Shown here piece after piece: positions 23,601 through 35,213 of a stretch of DNA of 64,000 nt (position 1 is its first letter; each line of letters opens with the position of its first letter). Origin of the DNA: Serripes groenlandicus (lineage: Eukaryota > Mollusca > Bivalvia > Cardiida > Cardiidae). Location of the stretch: contig JASEVX010000001.1 of assembly GCA_031761405.1 (NCBI GenBank), positions 112,408,025 to 112,472,024 of the forward strand, read 5' to 3'. A program made the translations under genes and the position numbers. The notes under the pieces were generated by a model that worked only from the letters and a program-made list of their open reading frames with translations, had not been told where the DNA came from and made no database searches.

Positions 23601-24502
23601 CTTCAATAAATGGATAATGTGGGGAAAAAAGAAACCCGAAGGCTCGTAAGGAAGTGTGGATATATGAAATCTGACATAGAAGGGGGCCGGGAACCAAATA
23701 TCAGAGGCGGGAAAGAAATTTCTGTAAATTAGCAGACGACAGATGAGTGCAATCAGACGATCATCAGACATTTTCTTTCAAGGCAGACGACCCATGAGCT
23801 GCCGTCCCCGCACGTCGATGCCACCAATTTTGTCGTAAATCATTTTTACCGCAGGAAAAAAACTGTAGAAAAGGTTCGAGATCACTTCCCTCACCTGGTC
23901 GGGTTGTCTGACAAACGAATTTTCAAAATAATTCGACCTGTAAAAAGTTTGAAAAATGATTCTCTAATAGACAGCATATGCATTATCTCACCCTCTATGA
24001 CCTTTTGATTTTCTAGGTAACACTTTTCGACTCAATTCATCTACCGCATTACTTTTCGTCTCGTTCTTCTCGAAACTCATTGTTGAAAGAGAAGTCAATT
24101 CCGAAAACTAAATAGCTGATTTTCCTTCCCACAACGATATTCCAATAGAGACAAACAACAACAATAACAACACTAACGAATACAAACACCTCCTCATCTT
24201 TAACGTCCTATTTCAAAGTTGTAAAGAACCAGTTTTCTAAAGAGGCATGGTGGATCCTATATTTGTTTATGATGCATGGTATTTTAAGAGTATTTTAATA
24301 AAGCTGAGGATAAAATGTCACATCCGGCCAATTTGATGAGTAGAAAAATTACCGTTTTTCTCATTCTTTTGACAAAGTTATCTGTATCAGGGAAAGGATT
24401 CAAGCGTTTTGCTCACCAATTACAAAAAACAACACGTCTGAGACGTTTGACTTTGGGTAGACTTTATTACCGCAGGTGTCAAAGTTTCAGGGCCAATCGT
24501 GA

Positions 24503-24612
24503 CCCTTTCCCTCATACAGACGCTTTCTGACGCCCTCTGCCACTTTTGTTTGAAAACACAGTGGCAAAAGGAGAAATTTGCCTAGAATGTCATTTAAGGA
24601 TCATCTGCTTAA
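24503..24612 (-). mobile_element. Family A MITE, left half
   Basis: CCCTTTCCCTCATACAGACG / CTTTCTGACGCC is followed by AGTGGCAAAAGGAGAAATTT. The copy then breaks off. A right-end fragment (TATCTGTATCAGGGAAAGG) lies nearby at about 24380-24400. Confidence 0.65.
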
Positions 24613-24764
24613 AAATCACCTTAGAGAGAAATGTAACATTTGAAAATTTGGATTTATCATTTTTATTAAGACTCGAAAACAATACAACAACACAAGAACG
24701 AGTCTGAGACCTTTGGTTTTAGGTGAGGCTATAAAGCTGTTGTTGAATAAACCAGGATCCAAAA

Positions 24765-24922
24765 CTATAAAAGTGTTATCAGTGTTCAGAATGTGTGCTG
24801 AAGTATCTGATTGGTCAAAAGAAAATTCGTTCTCAAAATGAACCAACCAGAAGCCTTATTTGGAGCTTGGAGATCAATTCTAAGCAATGAGAACGTTTTC
24901 ATAGTTTCGGACCCTGCAAACT
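24765..24922. mobile_element. Inverted-repeat element, family E
   Basis: The ends CAGGATCCAAAACTATAAAA and CATAGTTTCGGACCCTG are inverted and match the ends of the element at 31610-31797. CAGGG-type termini occur in hAT elements, but no 8-bp duplication could be aligned, so the class is open. Confidence 0.5.
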
Positions 24923-25136
24923 GACCTTGACCGATAATGGTTGCATTCATAAAGCTGTTAGTTGTTTGTTTTAAATGTAACGGCTTTTCGATTTCCGTAT
25001 GAAGTCGTTAGAGATCGATATTGTGTGTGGGCTTGCTGGTCATATCGATCGGAAATGACCGAACAATCCACGAACAATACCGTATACGGAAATAGCCGAG
25101 CCTATTATGGACTTATTTATTTCTTTTCGATTGTGA

Positions 25137-25280
25137 ACAGACTTTCAGCTTTTATTAATCACGGTCGAGGTCGGCTTTCTCAATATCCATAAGTCACAAC
25201 TCACTCTTCAAGGGATTTGATCCTGGACATAGCACTTCCACTTCCCCTCTGACATCCACTTTAGCCTAATCCACCAACAG
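25137..25280 (-). mobile_element. Truncated SINE, minus strand
   Basis: AGACTTTCAGCTTTTATTAA / TCACGGTCGAGG matches the 3' part of the minus-strand SINE at 40500-40700. Further right GGGATTTGATCC resembles an inverted B box. Boundaries are unclear. Confidence 0.5.
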
Positions 25281-25579
25281 AATTATTATTATATTAAAGC
25301 TAACAACCACCTAACGAGTGCTATGTTAGGTCAATCTGAACGCACACCTGATCTTTCGACAAACTATTGTTTAATTTTTCTTTTTGTGTCAAAGGATGCC
25401 AAGTTCCCTTTCACCGCGGTAAACGTGAACGTCTGACACGTGCGTTCAGCATTGATCCCAATCAGCCTGCACCGCAGTTCCGTCATCTGGTCATACGGGC
25501 GTCGTAGAATCCTAAAGGACTGTAGGCGTCACTTGCTCTTCATATGATGGGTGGAATCGTTGAATGATTTAACGTCTAA

Positions 25580-25951
25580 CCCTTGCCATTATACGACAAT
25601 TCTGCAGCAGACGACTTTGAACGTATTTTGTCAAAACATAGAAAATCTCTATAATTGAAAGGATAACCTATGACAAAAAGTGGAAAACATTGTGGCAAAA
25701 GGAGAAATTGCACGTTTTGTGCAATTTCTTCTTTTGTCACTATGTTTTCAAAAAGCCGTCTGCTACAGAGGCGTCAGAAAGCGTCTATATGAGAAAGGGT
25801 TAACCCAATGCAGACGCGTCTTCACCAGTTTACTTTTGCAATGTTTTCAAACCCATCTCAAAAAAGATACCTTCATTTAAAGAGATTTACCGGTATTGTC
25901 CATAGATGTTTTCAAAGTCGTCCGCTGCAGATTTACTGTATGTAGGAATGG
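25580..25951. mobile_element. Two family A MITEs sharing one TTAA
   Basis: A full-length copy (25580-25799, plus) with the perfect stem AAATTGCACGTTTTGTGCAA ends at TTAA 25800-25803. A second, reverse-oriented and internally shortened copy begins immediately after it (CCCAATGCAGACGCG) and ends TAGGAATGGG near 25951. The single TTAA between them suggests one copy inserted at the flank of the other. Confidence 0.8.
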
Positions 25952-26439
25952 GATTACTTTCTTTTGCGCATTAACTACAAAAACTCACGTCTGAAAAGTT
26001 TATTTATGGGACGACTTTTTATTACCTCAGGTGTCAAAGTTACACGGTGGATCCTGAACATCTAGTTTATTTTAAGAGATATCTATCTATTGCTTTATAA
26101 TGGGAAATGTCTTTAACATCTTGGATTCTAACAACATTATCTATAACCTATATGTTTCGATTAACCAGAAATGAATCGTCTTACTTGATATATTTTTTAT
26201 AATACCAGCACTCACACTAATGAGGTTCTTAACATTGCGTTTGTGTTTTCGAAGAGCTAGCATCTGGACTTTGCGACCACCGATGGTCTAGCTCGTCCAT
26301 GCAATATGATCGTCGTATACCAAGTTTGGAACCATCGAGCAAGAGATCCAAACAAATCTGATGCTCCTCGAGAAGTCATACGGCCAGTTCAGCTGTAACC
26401 TTTAAACTAACACAAGGGCGTAATAGAATCCCCGCAATC

Positions 26440-26800
26440 ATGAAGCCACTTGTACTTTGGTATGACACGAACCGGTTTGAATCCGGATCTCAGGTTATCC
26501 AGGCAGACGTTTTAACCACTTCACCATATACACGTTTCTGAAGTTGTTAGTGAAATGCGAAATGGCTGTTCCTTAATTGTTCAAAAAGACTAGATCCGGT
26601 AGGAGTGGTTTATTTGGACGTCCAGTCAGACGTTCTAACCACTACACCATCTAAGCGTTTCTGACTTTGTAAGTGTAATGCGAGATGCGTGAGCCTTTTA
26701 AAATTGTACAAGAAGACTAGATCCAGTAGGGGAGATTGTATATATTGATTTATTCGACGTTTCAATAGTGTTTCAGTTATATCACAGCGGCCGGCCATTT
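26440..26800 (-). mobile_element. SINE-like tRNA head, duplicated
   Basis: Read on the minus strand, TGGTGAAGTGGTTAAAACG and GGATTCAAACC resemble A and B boxes. A second head-like segment (TGGTGTAGTGGTTAGAACG) lies about 123 bp away, and the sequence between them (TAGATCCGGTAGG, TAGATCCAGTAGG) is also duplicated. This could be two SINE copies or a local tandem duplication of one. Confidence 0.6.
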
Positions 26801-26990
26801 GACCTTACAATGTGTTTCCTGTTTTTTCTCACACCACACAACAAAATAAACGACGGGTCATGTACAAATTTGAAGCAATGTTGATTTTGTACGTTAAAAA
26901 TATATGTGCGAAAAGTAACTACGTTTAAAATAACGCCCTTTTAGATATAAAAAATACCTCTTCTGAACAGCCGTTGGTTTAAACAGACAG

Positions 26991-27096
26991 TTTTTGGTGT
27001 GTCCTTAGTGTGACTTATTAAGATGGTTTTGGTGTGTCCTTAGTGTGACTTATTAAGATGGTTTTGGTGTGTCCTTAGTGTGACTAATTAAGATGA
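26991..27096. repeat. 35-bp tandem repeat, three copies
   Basis: GTTTTGGTGTGTCCTTAGTG / TGACTTATTAAGATG starts at 26991, 27026 and 27061. The first two units are virtually identical and the third has one substitution. Confidence 0.95.
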
Positions 27097-27441
27097 TTTT
27101 GCTGTATATCCCCAGTATACATCTTAACCAAGTAATCTATCAAATCTCTAAATCTCAGCGAAAGGCTGGAGAACAGGATAAAACCCCGATAGAATAAGTA
27201 CGTATGATTTTATTTGTCACCATGCGTCCAAATAGATAGTTTTTAGCATATTTGTAAAATACAAATACAAATACGATTTACACCAACATAAGAGTTGAAA
27301 TAATGATACTAATGAGTCGATTTGGCGCTGTCTCACTAAAGCCGTTCAGGGTCTCATAAATAACATTGATAACATTTTTGCACCGAAACTTTCAATCTTT
27401 AAGTTTTTTGTCCATATAAACAGGTTTTGAATTGTTGAAAG

Positions 27442-27774
27442 CTATAGCAAATGCTTTAAAAAGCGGTGGTCACTTTCAGCGTTATTAGATTTATGGACTT
27501 CGTGATGGTGCACATGCTCGTCATGGTCTTCGCTGTACGCAGATGCATTTAGACACCCAAAGCTCCAGCCGTGTCTGATATGGATAGATATGTGTGAATA
27601 ATAATCCCAGCACATAAAAGGGTATACATGTTGCAGGTATGGAAACCCGTCTTTCATGGGGGGAAGCTTCTTTTCTCTGTTACAGTGTTGTTTTAGCGTG
27701 TTGACACGTGTTGATACTATCAGTTGAAGACAATCACATGTAATGATATGTTTCGGATAACACAAGCCAAACAC
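27442..27774 (-). CDS. Unsupported 110-codon ORF, possible orphan exon
   Basis: This is the longest minus-strand ORF outside tandem repeats. It is rich in histidine near its C-terminal end (the phrase HDEHVHHHEVHKSNN) and ends in a stop at 27442. It contains no domain I recognise. There is no clear promoter, neighbouring exon or transcript signal. It could be a terminal exon, a lineage-specific gene, or chance; I lean to chance. Confidence 0.2.
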   Translation of the reverse strand: MFGLCYPKHIITCDCLQLIVSTRVNTLKQHCNREKKLPPMKDGFPYLQHVYPFMCWDYYSHISIHIRHGWSFGCLNASAYSEDHDEHVHHHEVHKSNNAESDHRFLKHLL

Positions 27775-28303
27775 GTAATCTATTTCAGGCTGAAAGAGTT
27801 AACATTTTCCTGGTTCGATGGTGTATTTGGCGTAGAGTATATAAAACTAGAGAAAAGAGCGTTCTCTATCAGTTCATAAATCACGGTAAATCACAAACCT
27901 ATTTTGTCATAATAGACAATTATCAGTAAGAGTGAAAGTTGGGATGTAATTTAAATGATTGGCTGATAAGAACCGCTGATAGGGGGCGCTGCGTGATAAG
28001 TTGAGTACCCATGGTCAAGTTTTTGAAAACACCGCGAGAAAAGAAGTCATTGGTGAATGATTCCTTTTTTTTTTTTTTTTTAAATCTGCTCTGTCTGCAT
28101 AAGTGTATTAGTCCATATTATTTTTATTTACTTCCGACATTTTTGGGGATAAATTTTATTTCAGTTAGTGGATTAAAATTGAGAAAATGACGATGTAAAT
28201 TGTATGTGCTTAATTAATAAAGGTATAAATCAGTTCCCGCATACGACACATCCTCATCAGACGGCACTGAATACTAGGCAAATATAGGGAAAATATATAT
28301 TAA

Positions 28304-28600
28304 CCCTTTCAGCGCCGAATTGTTTAAATTAGACTCTTCCATGTTCAAACTCGGACGACTCTATTTTCATGTTATAGGATTTTTTGAATATTTGTATTAC
28401 TCACAGCCAAACAATGCAGATTTCATGTGAGACAGCTCGTTACGAGCTGACTCACCTGAATCTGTATTGTTTGCAAAAAAGCTCAATAGTGTACGAAACA
28501 TTTCGCCAAAACGGAGATTTCTTATGTTTGCTATTTTGTTTTCAAAAGTCGTCTGCTGCATATACCGCGTAAAAGATGTATGTGGGAAACGCGTTAAAGA
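28304..28600 (+). mobile_element. Chimera: family C 5' part joined to family A 3' part
   Basis: TTAA at 28300-28303 is followed by a good family C sequence (CCCTTTCAGCGCCGAATT, hairpin AGACAGCTCGTTACGAGCTG) that breaks after CAAAAAAGCTCAATAG near 28488. From about 28530 the right half of family A follows (TTTTCAAAAGTCGTCTGCTG, then TGTGGGAAACGCG). The composite still has C-like and A-like outer ends. Confidence 0.7.
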
Positions 28601-28838
28601 ACAAAGTTATTAATTAGAACACTTCAGACGTTCAATTCGTGAGTGTTTGGCGCTAGAGAAAGATGCTGGCAATTTAGAATTGCAATTGCTATTTAGTATA
28701 TACTTCGGAATAAATGAGGATTAAATGTCATTGCAGAAATAGTTTACGTATAGCACAGCGTTTTGTTCAGCTACACACGTGTTTCTAAGCTATTCCATAC
28801 CAGTATTGACAATAAAGCCTTTACCGCCTTCGGTTTAA

Positions 28839-29064
28839 CCCTTTCCCTCATACGACAATTCTGCAGCAGACGGACGACTTTGGACGTATTTTGTCAAAAC
28901 ATAGAAAATCTCCATAATTGAATGGATAACCTATGACTAAACGTGGAAAACATTGTGGCAAAAGGAGAAATTGCACGTTTTGTGCAATTTCTTCTGTTGT
29001 CACTATGTTTTCAAAAAGCCGTCTGCTGCAGAGCCGTCCGAAAGCGTTTATATGAGGGAAAGGG
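28839..29064 (+). mobile_element. Family A MITE, young copy
   Basis: TTAA at 28835-28838 and 29065-29068 flank perfect CCCTTTCCCTCATACGAC and ATATGAGGGAAAGGG ends. It differs from the copy at 37553-37774 at few positions, including a four-base insertion (GACGGACG) near the left end. Confidence 0.92.
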
Positions 29065-29789
29065 TTAATACTTTTCAGTCGCAATCCACATGCAGTATGG
29101 TGAAACAGCACATGTCAAAGAGTGAAAAATATGATCTTTGTCAAATTCACCATGAGAGTTTTGATCGATCCTGGATTCAAACGAATCTAAGAGTTGCTAT
29201 ATATTTGAGATAATGATAACTATGAACCAGTCCATCCAAGCCCCTTTTTCTGATCCGCCATTGAATGTCGGTATTAAATCTCGTTATATTGAAACGTTTT
29301 GCAGGCTGTACTGATACTAGGCTGAATGTTTCACAGGTGTTTGGTGCTTGTATAGACACAAACCATCCAAGAAAGGTTTGTTTTAATATTCAACCAGTAG
29401 TATGGGTATACGACGAACCTTTGCAATAAATGTTCTCTTCAACGAGCTTTGAACTCACCACAAATGCAATGCATGCACAGAGACAAAAATATATCTGGGG
29501 TTGAGAAGAAAAAAAAAGGCTAGAAGTTAGACCGCTTTGCACGCGACTTTCTTTTCGAGGCAAAAAGAAGAAACCTTCTTATATGACTCGTCTCAAATTA
29601 GTTTGAAAAAATAAAGACATGCTTCGTTATCTGGGACAGAGGTGTAATTAAAACAATTGATAGTTTAGGGGTGAAAGAAGCATTACCTGTCAAAGAGGGA
29701 GATTTCTTTCTCCTTTCCGATAATGTATAGAAGAAATGAGTCGCGTCTCGTGTTTTGGGGTCTTATAGACTCTCCGAAGTGGCATGATT

Positions 29790-30052
29790 TGAGTCGTCCC
29801 ACAAGAAAACCAACATTATGGACTCTGCGTAAAGTATCGACCCGGATCAGCCTAAGTATGCCGCGCAGGCTAACCCGGACATACACTTTTAACCTCCCGT
29901 GGATTTTCTGTTTCAGGAATAATTACTCTATACCTCTATTCCCCTGAGAAGGAATGTGTCGGCCCGGATCAGCCTGCGCGGACTGCACATGCTGATCTGG
30001 GTCGATACAGTACGCAGCATTATTTGTGTTGAATTGCTCGTGGAACGGCTTA
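29790..30052 (-). mobile_element. Family B MITE, reversed
   Basis: Ends are TGAGTCGTCCCACAAGAAAA and GGAACGGCTTA. The middle reads GGATTTTCTGTTTCAGGAAT, the reverse of the other copies, so orientation is minus. A family A element starts five bases beyond the right end. Confidence 0.82.
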
Positions 30053-30057
30053 TTTAA

Positions 30058-30253
30058 CACTTTCCCACCTGCAACAAATCTGCAGCGAACGACTTGGAGA
30101 AATGGAAACTCTCTATAAATGAATGCATGTAATAATTAAACAAAGTTGAGAAAAAAATATGGCAAAAGGGCAAATTTGTCAAATTGCAACAATGTTTGCA
30201 ATTGTCATCTGCTGCAGGGACGTCAGAAAGCGTCTGCATCCATGGGGGTATGG
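30058..30253 (+). mobile_element. Family A MITE
   Basis: TTAA at 30054-30057 and 30254-30257. The left end is ACTTTCCCACCTGCAAC and the right end GTATGGG. The central stem is reduced. It is placed directly against the family B element at 29790-30052. Confidence 0.78.
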
Positions 30254-30319
30254 GTTAATGTCACATTGATGTCAACTAGTTGGACTAGACATCTAAGTAG
30301 TGTAAGAAGATGCGTTTAA

Positions 30320-30542
30320 CCCTTTCTCTCATATAGACGCTTTCTGACGCCTCTGCAGCAGACGGCTTTTGGAAAAACATAGTGACAAAAGAAGAAATTG
30401 CACAAAACGTGCAATTTCTCCTTTTGCCACAATGTTTTACCCTTGTTGTCATAGGTTATCCATTCAATTATGGAGATTTTCTATGTTTTGACAAAATACG
30501 TTCAAAGTCGTCTGCTGCAAAATTATCGTATGAGGGAAAGGG
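30320..30542 (-). mobile_element. Family A MITE, young copy
   Basis: TTAA at 30316-30319 and 30543-30546. The left end is CCCTTTCTCTCATATAGACG and the right end GTATGAGGGAAAGGG. The stem GAAATTGCACAAAACGTGCA is perfect. Confidence 0.92.
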
Positions 30543-30716
30543 TTAAGCGTATATAACCTATAATCGAACAGTGGCGACTCTGTTGAGACTGGGCGTATTA
30601 TGATTTACTACAAAATGTTGAGATTGTGTAAATGCCAATTCTTTGTTCTTTTGTTTAATATAAAATTAAACTTTGAAGAAAAGTCAAAATATCAAAATTA
30701 TTAAACATAGTGTGTC

Positions 30717-30985
30717 GGCCAGTGGTGTTATTTCCTAGTACTTTCAATCCAGGGGTTGTGAGTTCGAACCCAATTATCATTACCGACGATTGACAAAAGT
30801 CACTGTGACAAGCGTCATTCGTCGTCCACCAAAGGGACAACAGTATATGTGGAAAAGCAGCCAGTTGCTTGGAAAGTCTGTTTTGCAATGATGTGAGAAT
30901 AAGAAAACACATGAGTAGGTGAACTTCTCGCCGTGAATTGACTGGAACATTGTTGAAAACTGCTTAAAACTCTTTACTTACACGG
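30717..30985 (+). mobile_element. tRNA-derived SINE, old copy
   Basis: The B box region is GTTGTGAGTTCGAACCC. The body matches the SINE at 60675-60961 (TTGACAAAAGTCA, GTATATGTGGAAAAGCAGCC, TTGCTTGGAAAG, ATGAGTAGGTGAACT) and ends with an eroded GTTGAAAACTGCTTAAAAC tail. The A box is lost. Confidence 0.8.
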
Positions 30986-31337
30986 CGATGCATGAAGACG
31001 GCAATTCGCCAGAAGCGATCCAAACGTCACCGCAAACAATGAAGACTCCTATTCAGATCTGTATCTGTGCATTAGTGGAGAAAGAAATCCTTTAATCTGG
31101 CGCATTTCATATGTTGTACAAAGAAGAATGCATATTGTCTGAGGATAAACATGTACACAATACACAATACACGTGTACTGCTACCCATATGCTGTCCATC
31201 CACTCGTTTATGCTATCCGTATGTTTCGGTAATAATTAACATATTATGTCGACAGGGGCGTAGCTCCCTTTATGCACTGTAGGCACGTGCCTACATATTT
31301 TTTCTCAAAATGCCCAAAAATGCAGCTGCGGCGATAG

Positions 31338-31566
31338 ACATTTGCGTAATGTATCGACCAGATCAGCCTGCGCTGTCTGCGCAGACTGATCCGGCCGACA
31401 CATTCCGTCCTAGTGGATAGATGTATAGAGTAGTGATTCCTGAAACAGAAAATCAACAGTAGGCGAAAAGTGTCTATCCGGGTAGGCCTGTGTGGCATGC
31501 TTAGGCTGATCCGGATCGATACTTTCACGCAGAGTCCACAATGTTGATTTTCTCACGAGACGGGCT
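31338..31566 (+). mobile_element. Family B MITE, left end lost
   Basis: It starts inside the left arm at TGCGTAATGTATCGACC. The interior (TCCTGAAACAGAAAATC) and the right arm are typical, ending TTGATTTTCTCACGAGACGG / GCTA. The left terminus has been replaced by unrelated sequence. Confidence 0.75.
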
Positions 31567-31609
31567 ACACATTGATTATTGCAAAGCTACGCCCATGATA
31601 CGGTACCAT

Positions 31610-31797
31610 CTGGGTCCGGAACTATAACACTTTTAAAACGTTCTCCATGCTCAGAAAACGTTCTCAATCTCAACTTCAGCACCGAGTACGAAAAGTCGGA
31701 ACTATAACACTTTTGGAGTACGTTTCTGTTGAGTTCGTTTTGATTTGGAGAACGTTTCTGAGTTGAGAACGTTTCGAGTGTTATAGTTCCGAACCCT
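31610..31797. mobile_element. Inverted-repeat element, family E
   Basis: CTGGGTCCGGAACTATAACA / CTTTT on the left is inverted as GAGTGTTATAGTTCCGAACC / CTG on the right. Each arm continues into ACGTTCTC-rich sequence. No ORF. The related copy is at 24765-24922. Confidence 0.75.
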
Positions 31798-32448
31798 GAT
31801 CGCGTTCTACAACGTTCATTGGTGAGTCATCGAAGCTGTCAAGCAGCTTGATCTTTTATTTAGGATGTGAACACGGACATTTTTCCCAAGACGGTAAGTT
31901 TGTGAAAGCATAAGAATTTCAATTAAATTTCGATAGCTTTTTGCGTCCATGGGAAAATATTTATTTTGTGAACAGTGAAGATGACGATGAGCCTGTGCGT
32001 CTGCATGATCTGATCAATATGTACACCGTTCATGTAGTACTTTAATACTTAAGCTTCTTAATAAGAGTATGTCGACTTATCTTGATTCTGATCAGACGGA
32101 GCATAGACAGGGTGATCTGAAAATGCACAGTTCAGAAAGGCAATCGTTCACCTGTTTTCCATGAACGAGCTCAAATGTGATTGATTATATACATTGTTTT
32201 ATAACAAAAGGGCATACAGGTCTGCTTGCACTATCTAAACAAATCTGATATTTTCATGGGCTCAAAACTGCCGACATCGTTTATTTCCTTCACCTTTCGG
32301 AAGAAATATTCTGCCTTTCAAAGAAATGCGTTCGATTTGGCGCAAGTGAATAATAGTTCAACGTGTTGAAAAAAAAAATGTTTTCAAAGGGAGATAATCA
32401 CTACGACCATACTATTTTTAAACACGCGTTACAATGTATGAATGTATT

Positions 32449-32750
32449 TGAGCCGTTCCACGAGAAAACCAACATTATGGACACTAAATAATGTATTGAC
32501 TCAGATCAGCCTGCGCAATCCGCGCAGGCTAATCCGGGCCGACACATTCCGTCCGAGGGGGGGTAGAGGTATAGAGTAAATATTCCTGAAACAGAAAATC
32601 CACATGAAGGCGAAAGTGTCTGTCCGGGTTAGTCTGCGCGGCACGCGTAGGCTGATCAGGATCGATACTTTACGCAGAGTCCATAATGGCTGATCCGGAT
32701 CGATACTTTACGCAGAGTCCATAATGTTTGTTTTCTCGTGGAGCGGCTCA
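32449..32750 (+). mobile_element. Family B MITE with internal duplication
   Basis: Ends TGAGCCGTTCCACGAG and GGAGCGGCTCA are intact. Near the right end GGCTGATCAGGATCGATACT / TTACGCAGAGTCCATAAT occurs twice in tandem (about 32650 and 32688), lengthening this copy to about 302 bp. Confidence 0.88.
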
Positions 32751-32754
32751 TTTT

Positions 32755-33980
32755 TTGTTTACACTTTAGGCCTATTTCATTTTATTTGTGTGTGTGCGAG
32801 ATATGTTGAGCACAGTCTTTATATTGACCTGAGACCTAAAAATAACAAAAATGATTTTAGATAGGCCTACCATCTTTGAAAAAGATGCAGAATTTGTGAA
32901 TGGTGTATGCCTGTTTGATCCTTCAGTTTTTATAATTTGATACAGTTCACAAGTTATATTCTCCTTAAACACACGCATCTTTTTTATTCAAGTGTCTGAA
33001 ATATTTACATTTTTCACGAAGATACCCTGTTACTCTTATTTCGACTCTGCACAGATATTTGAAAAGGAAAGTAGGATTGCGTCATGATCACTTTCGGGAA
33101 AATCCACCAAAATGTAGCATAAGATATCAGATAAATCCACGTCTGTTTCAATGTAATCTATCTCTCTAAAAGTGTTCGTATCTTCAAATCCATTTCAGAA
33201 GTGAAAATAGTTTGAAAATTGATACTTTAAGAGGAAATCCATTCTTTCGGATTAGAGGGGTTTCCCAAGCCCATTTAATGAGGCGCCGAGGGGGTAATTG
33301 TAAAGTAAAAGAAACCATATATTTAGTCATTGAAAGAACTAATGCCCAGTTCTATGTGAAATTTTTCTGTACTATTATGTACAATCAATCTATCTTTTTC
33401 TTTAAATGTATGTTATGAGATTAAAAGCATACTGAAAAATAAAGACTTCGAATGCTACTTGTTTATCCTTGGAGAACCTTGCAAAAGAGAGATAACCGCG
33501 ACAGACGTTTTCGATTGGTTAGTTTTCCTTGTATTCTTACGTATCCTCCAAATATGGAGTCAGACAAAAACAAGCCTAAGATGAAAACACTACGCCATTT
33601 GTGAAATTGGACAGTTTAAAGGTCATAGAAAAGCGATTGGTTTGTGACATATAATTAAAATTTGCAAATAAAACTTGTTAAGTAGTGTAAATAACGGATT
33701 TATTTCGACAATACTGATACGCAGTAACCTCGAGCGTAATGTGACTGCGAAGAAAACTTCATTCAATGACCATGGTTTGTGAACGAAGTTTCGAGTTTTC
33801 AACCCCAGGATTCACGTAAATTTAGTTTCTGTAAACTCTACATGGTAAGCTATACAATTGTCTATGTATGTTTTCTGTAAGTTTATCTGTTGTATATGAG
33901 CCAGATAAAGTTTTGGCAATGGAAATTTTTGGGTTTAACGCCAAGTTTTTGTGGTTTCTTTGCCAGGAACTAATTTTCAA
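32755..33980. other. Sequence upstream of the candidate gene
   Basis: Single-copy AT-rich DNA with no recognised repeats, lying immediately 5' of the candidate first exon. An upstream in-frame ATG at 33868 would extend the ORF by 38 residues, but I prefer the ATG at 33982. I see no convincing TATA box. Confidence 0.35.
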
Positions 33981-33981
33981 T

Positions 33982-34181
33982 ATGGCCGACACATCAAGTT
34001 CAAACGTGCATTGGAAACTATTTTTAACTATTTCTTTATTATTCTTATATAAATTCACATGCTTTTTAAATGATCATACAGGATACAATAGTGTCTTGTT
34101 GATGCAGAGGTGTTTAAGTTCCTTCAACGAGCATGTTGTTAGTAATTTACGGTTTTTGGGACGCCAATCGTGGAAATCCAG
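33982..34181 (+). CDS. Candidate first coding exon, unidentified protein
   Basis: The ATG has A at -3 and G at +4. The 66 complete codons begin MADTSSSNVHW, followed by a hydrophobic stretch (residues 11-29, WKLFLTISLLFLYKFTCFL) that could be a signal anchor or membrane segment, then a polar part ending RFLGRQSWKS. The exon stops in phase 2 at CCAG|GTAAGT, an excellent donor. The next candidate exon (37055) begins with G, completing an AGG arginine codon, and stays open. I do not recognise the family. The phase match and splice sites are what I see; that this is a gene is inference. Confidence 0.45.
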
Positions 34182-34409
34182 GTAAGTGCCGCTTATATCA
34201 ACTACAAAATGTGTACCTGTCAGACAACTATGGGGTGCACTACATGTGTTAACTATCTCAGGCATACAGAGAAGTGATTAGAAATTATATGTACCATGTG
34301 TAATGGAACAAGTCTTCTAGAACATAGCTATGCTTATTCAGCTTTAAAGTATGATGTGTGGTACATTTTGGACCTTGTTTGTTGACAGTGACTATAGTTG
34401 TTGGTTTAA

Positions 34410-34614
34410 CCCTTTCTCACATAAAACAAATCTGTAGCAGACGACTTTGAAAACTTCTGTAAAAAGTATATAAAAATTCTGTATAAATGGAGGTGTAATA
34501 ATCGAGTAAAGTTGAAAACAGTGTGGCAAAAAGAAGAAATTTCTCCTTCGGTTATTCTTTTGTTCAATATTTGTCTGCTGCAGATGCATCAGAAATCATC
34601 TGTATGTGGAAAAG
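34410..34614 (+). mobile_element. Family A MITE
   Basis: TTAA at 34406-34409, left end CCCTTTCTCACATAAAACAA. The central stem is eroded (AGAAGAAATTTCTCC) and the right end reads TGTGGAAAAGG without TTAA. It lies inside the presumed first intron. Confidence 0.75.
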
Positions 34615-34847
34615 GCTTGCTCTTGTTGCATATATGTGGAGAGACCCAGTGACATACATATCCAAAACTTCATGCATACACTAGCTTGCTTTAACACACA
34701 GATCTCTCTGCCTGTAAGTCATCTCAAGTGACTACATATATATGTACATATATACAATCAAGTTTCCTTGCATGTTGCAACACTGAACAGCCAATAACAT
34801 AGAAAAAGCATTTTCTTCTATTTCCTCAATGATATCAGATCACTATA

Positions 34848-35213
34848 CAGGGCCTTTTTACCTTATATAAGTGACGCCGTTAAACGGTGTCTTCCCAATT
34901 GGAAAAACGTTGTTTTTTTCCCAATTGGAAAAAAATATTTCCCAAAATCAAAAAAAAAAAAAAAAAATACTTTTTTTTTTTTTTAAGTGAAGTGAAGTGG
35001 AATACACTATTACATATATATTTGTCTTGTTTAAGGTAATATGATTGTTTAATTGCATTATATAAACCAAAAGTCTTAAGTTATTGTAAAAAGGACTATT
35101 TATATAGCCACATGTTATATGTCTAATTTTTCCCAATTTGGCAAAAAATCGCGCTAAAATTTCCCAAAATGAAAGGCTAAGGCCTCTTCCCAATTTCTGG
35201 AAAAAAGGCCCTG
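34848..35213. mobile_element. Inverted-repeat element with CAGGGCC ends
   Basis: CAGGGCCTTTTTACC at the left and AAAAAAGGCCCTG at the right are inverted. CTATA lies directly outside both ends (34843-34847 and 35214-35218) and may be a 5-bp duplication. Inside are repeated TTCCCAATTGGAAAAA motifs and A/T runs. Probably a DNA-transposon derivative of undetermined class. Confidence 0.65.

Noticed and set aside
24962..25192. 76-codon ORF with inverted TTTCCGTAT/ATACGGAAA motifs
   Set aside because: The end overlaps a SINE fragment and no coding or element boundary could be established.
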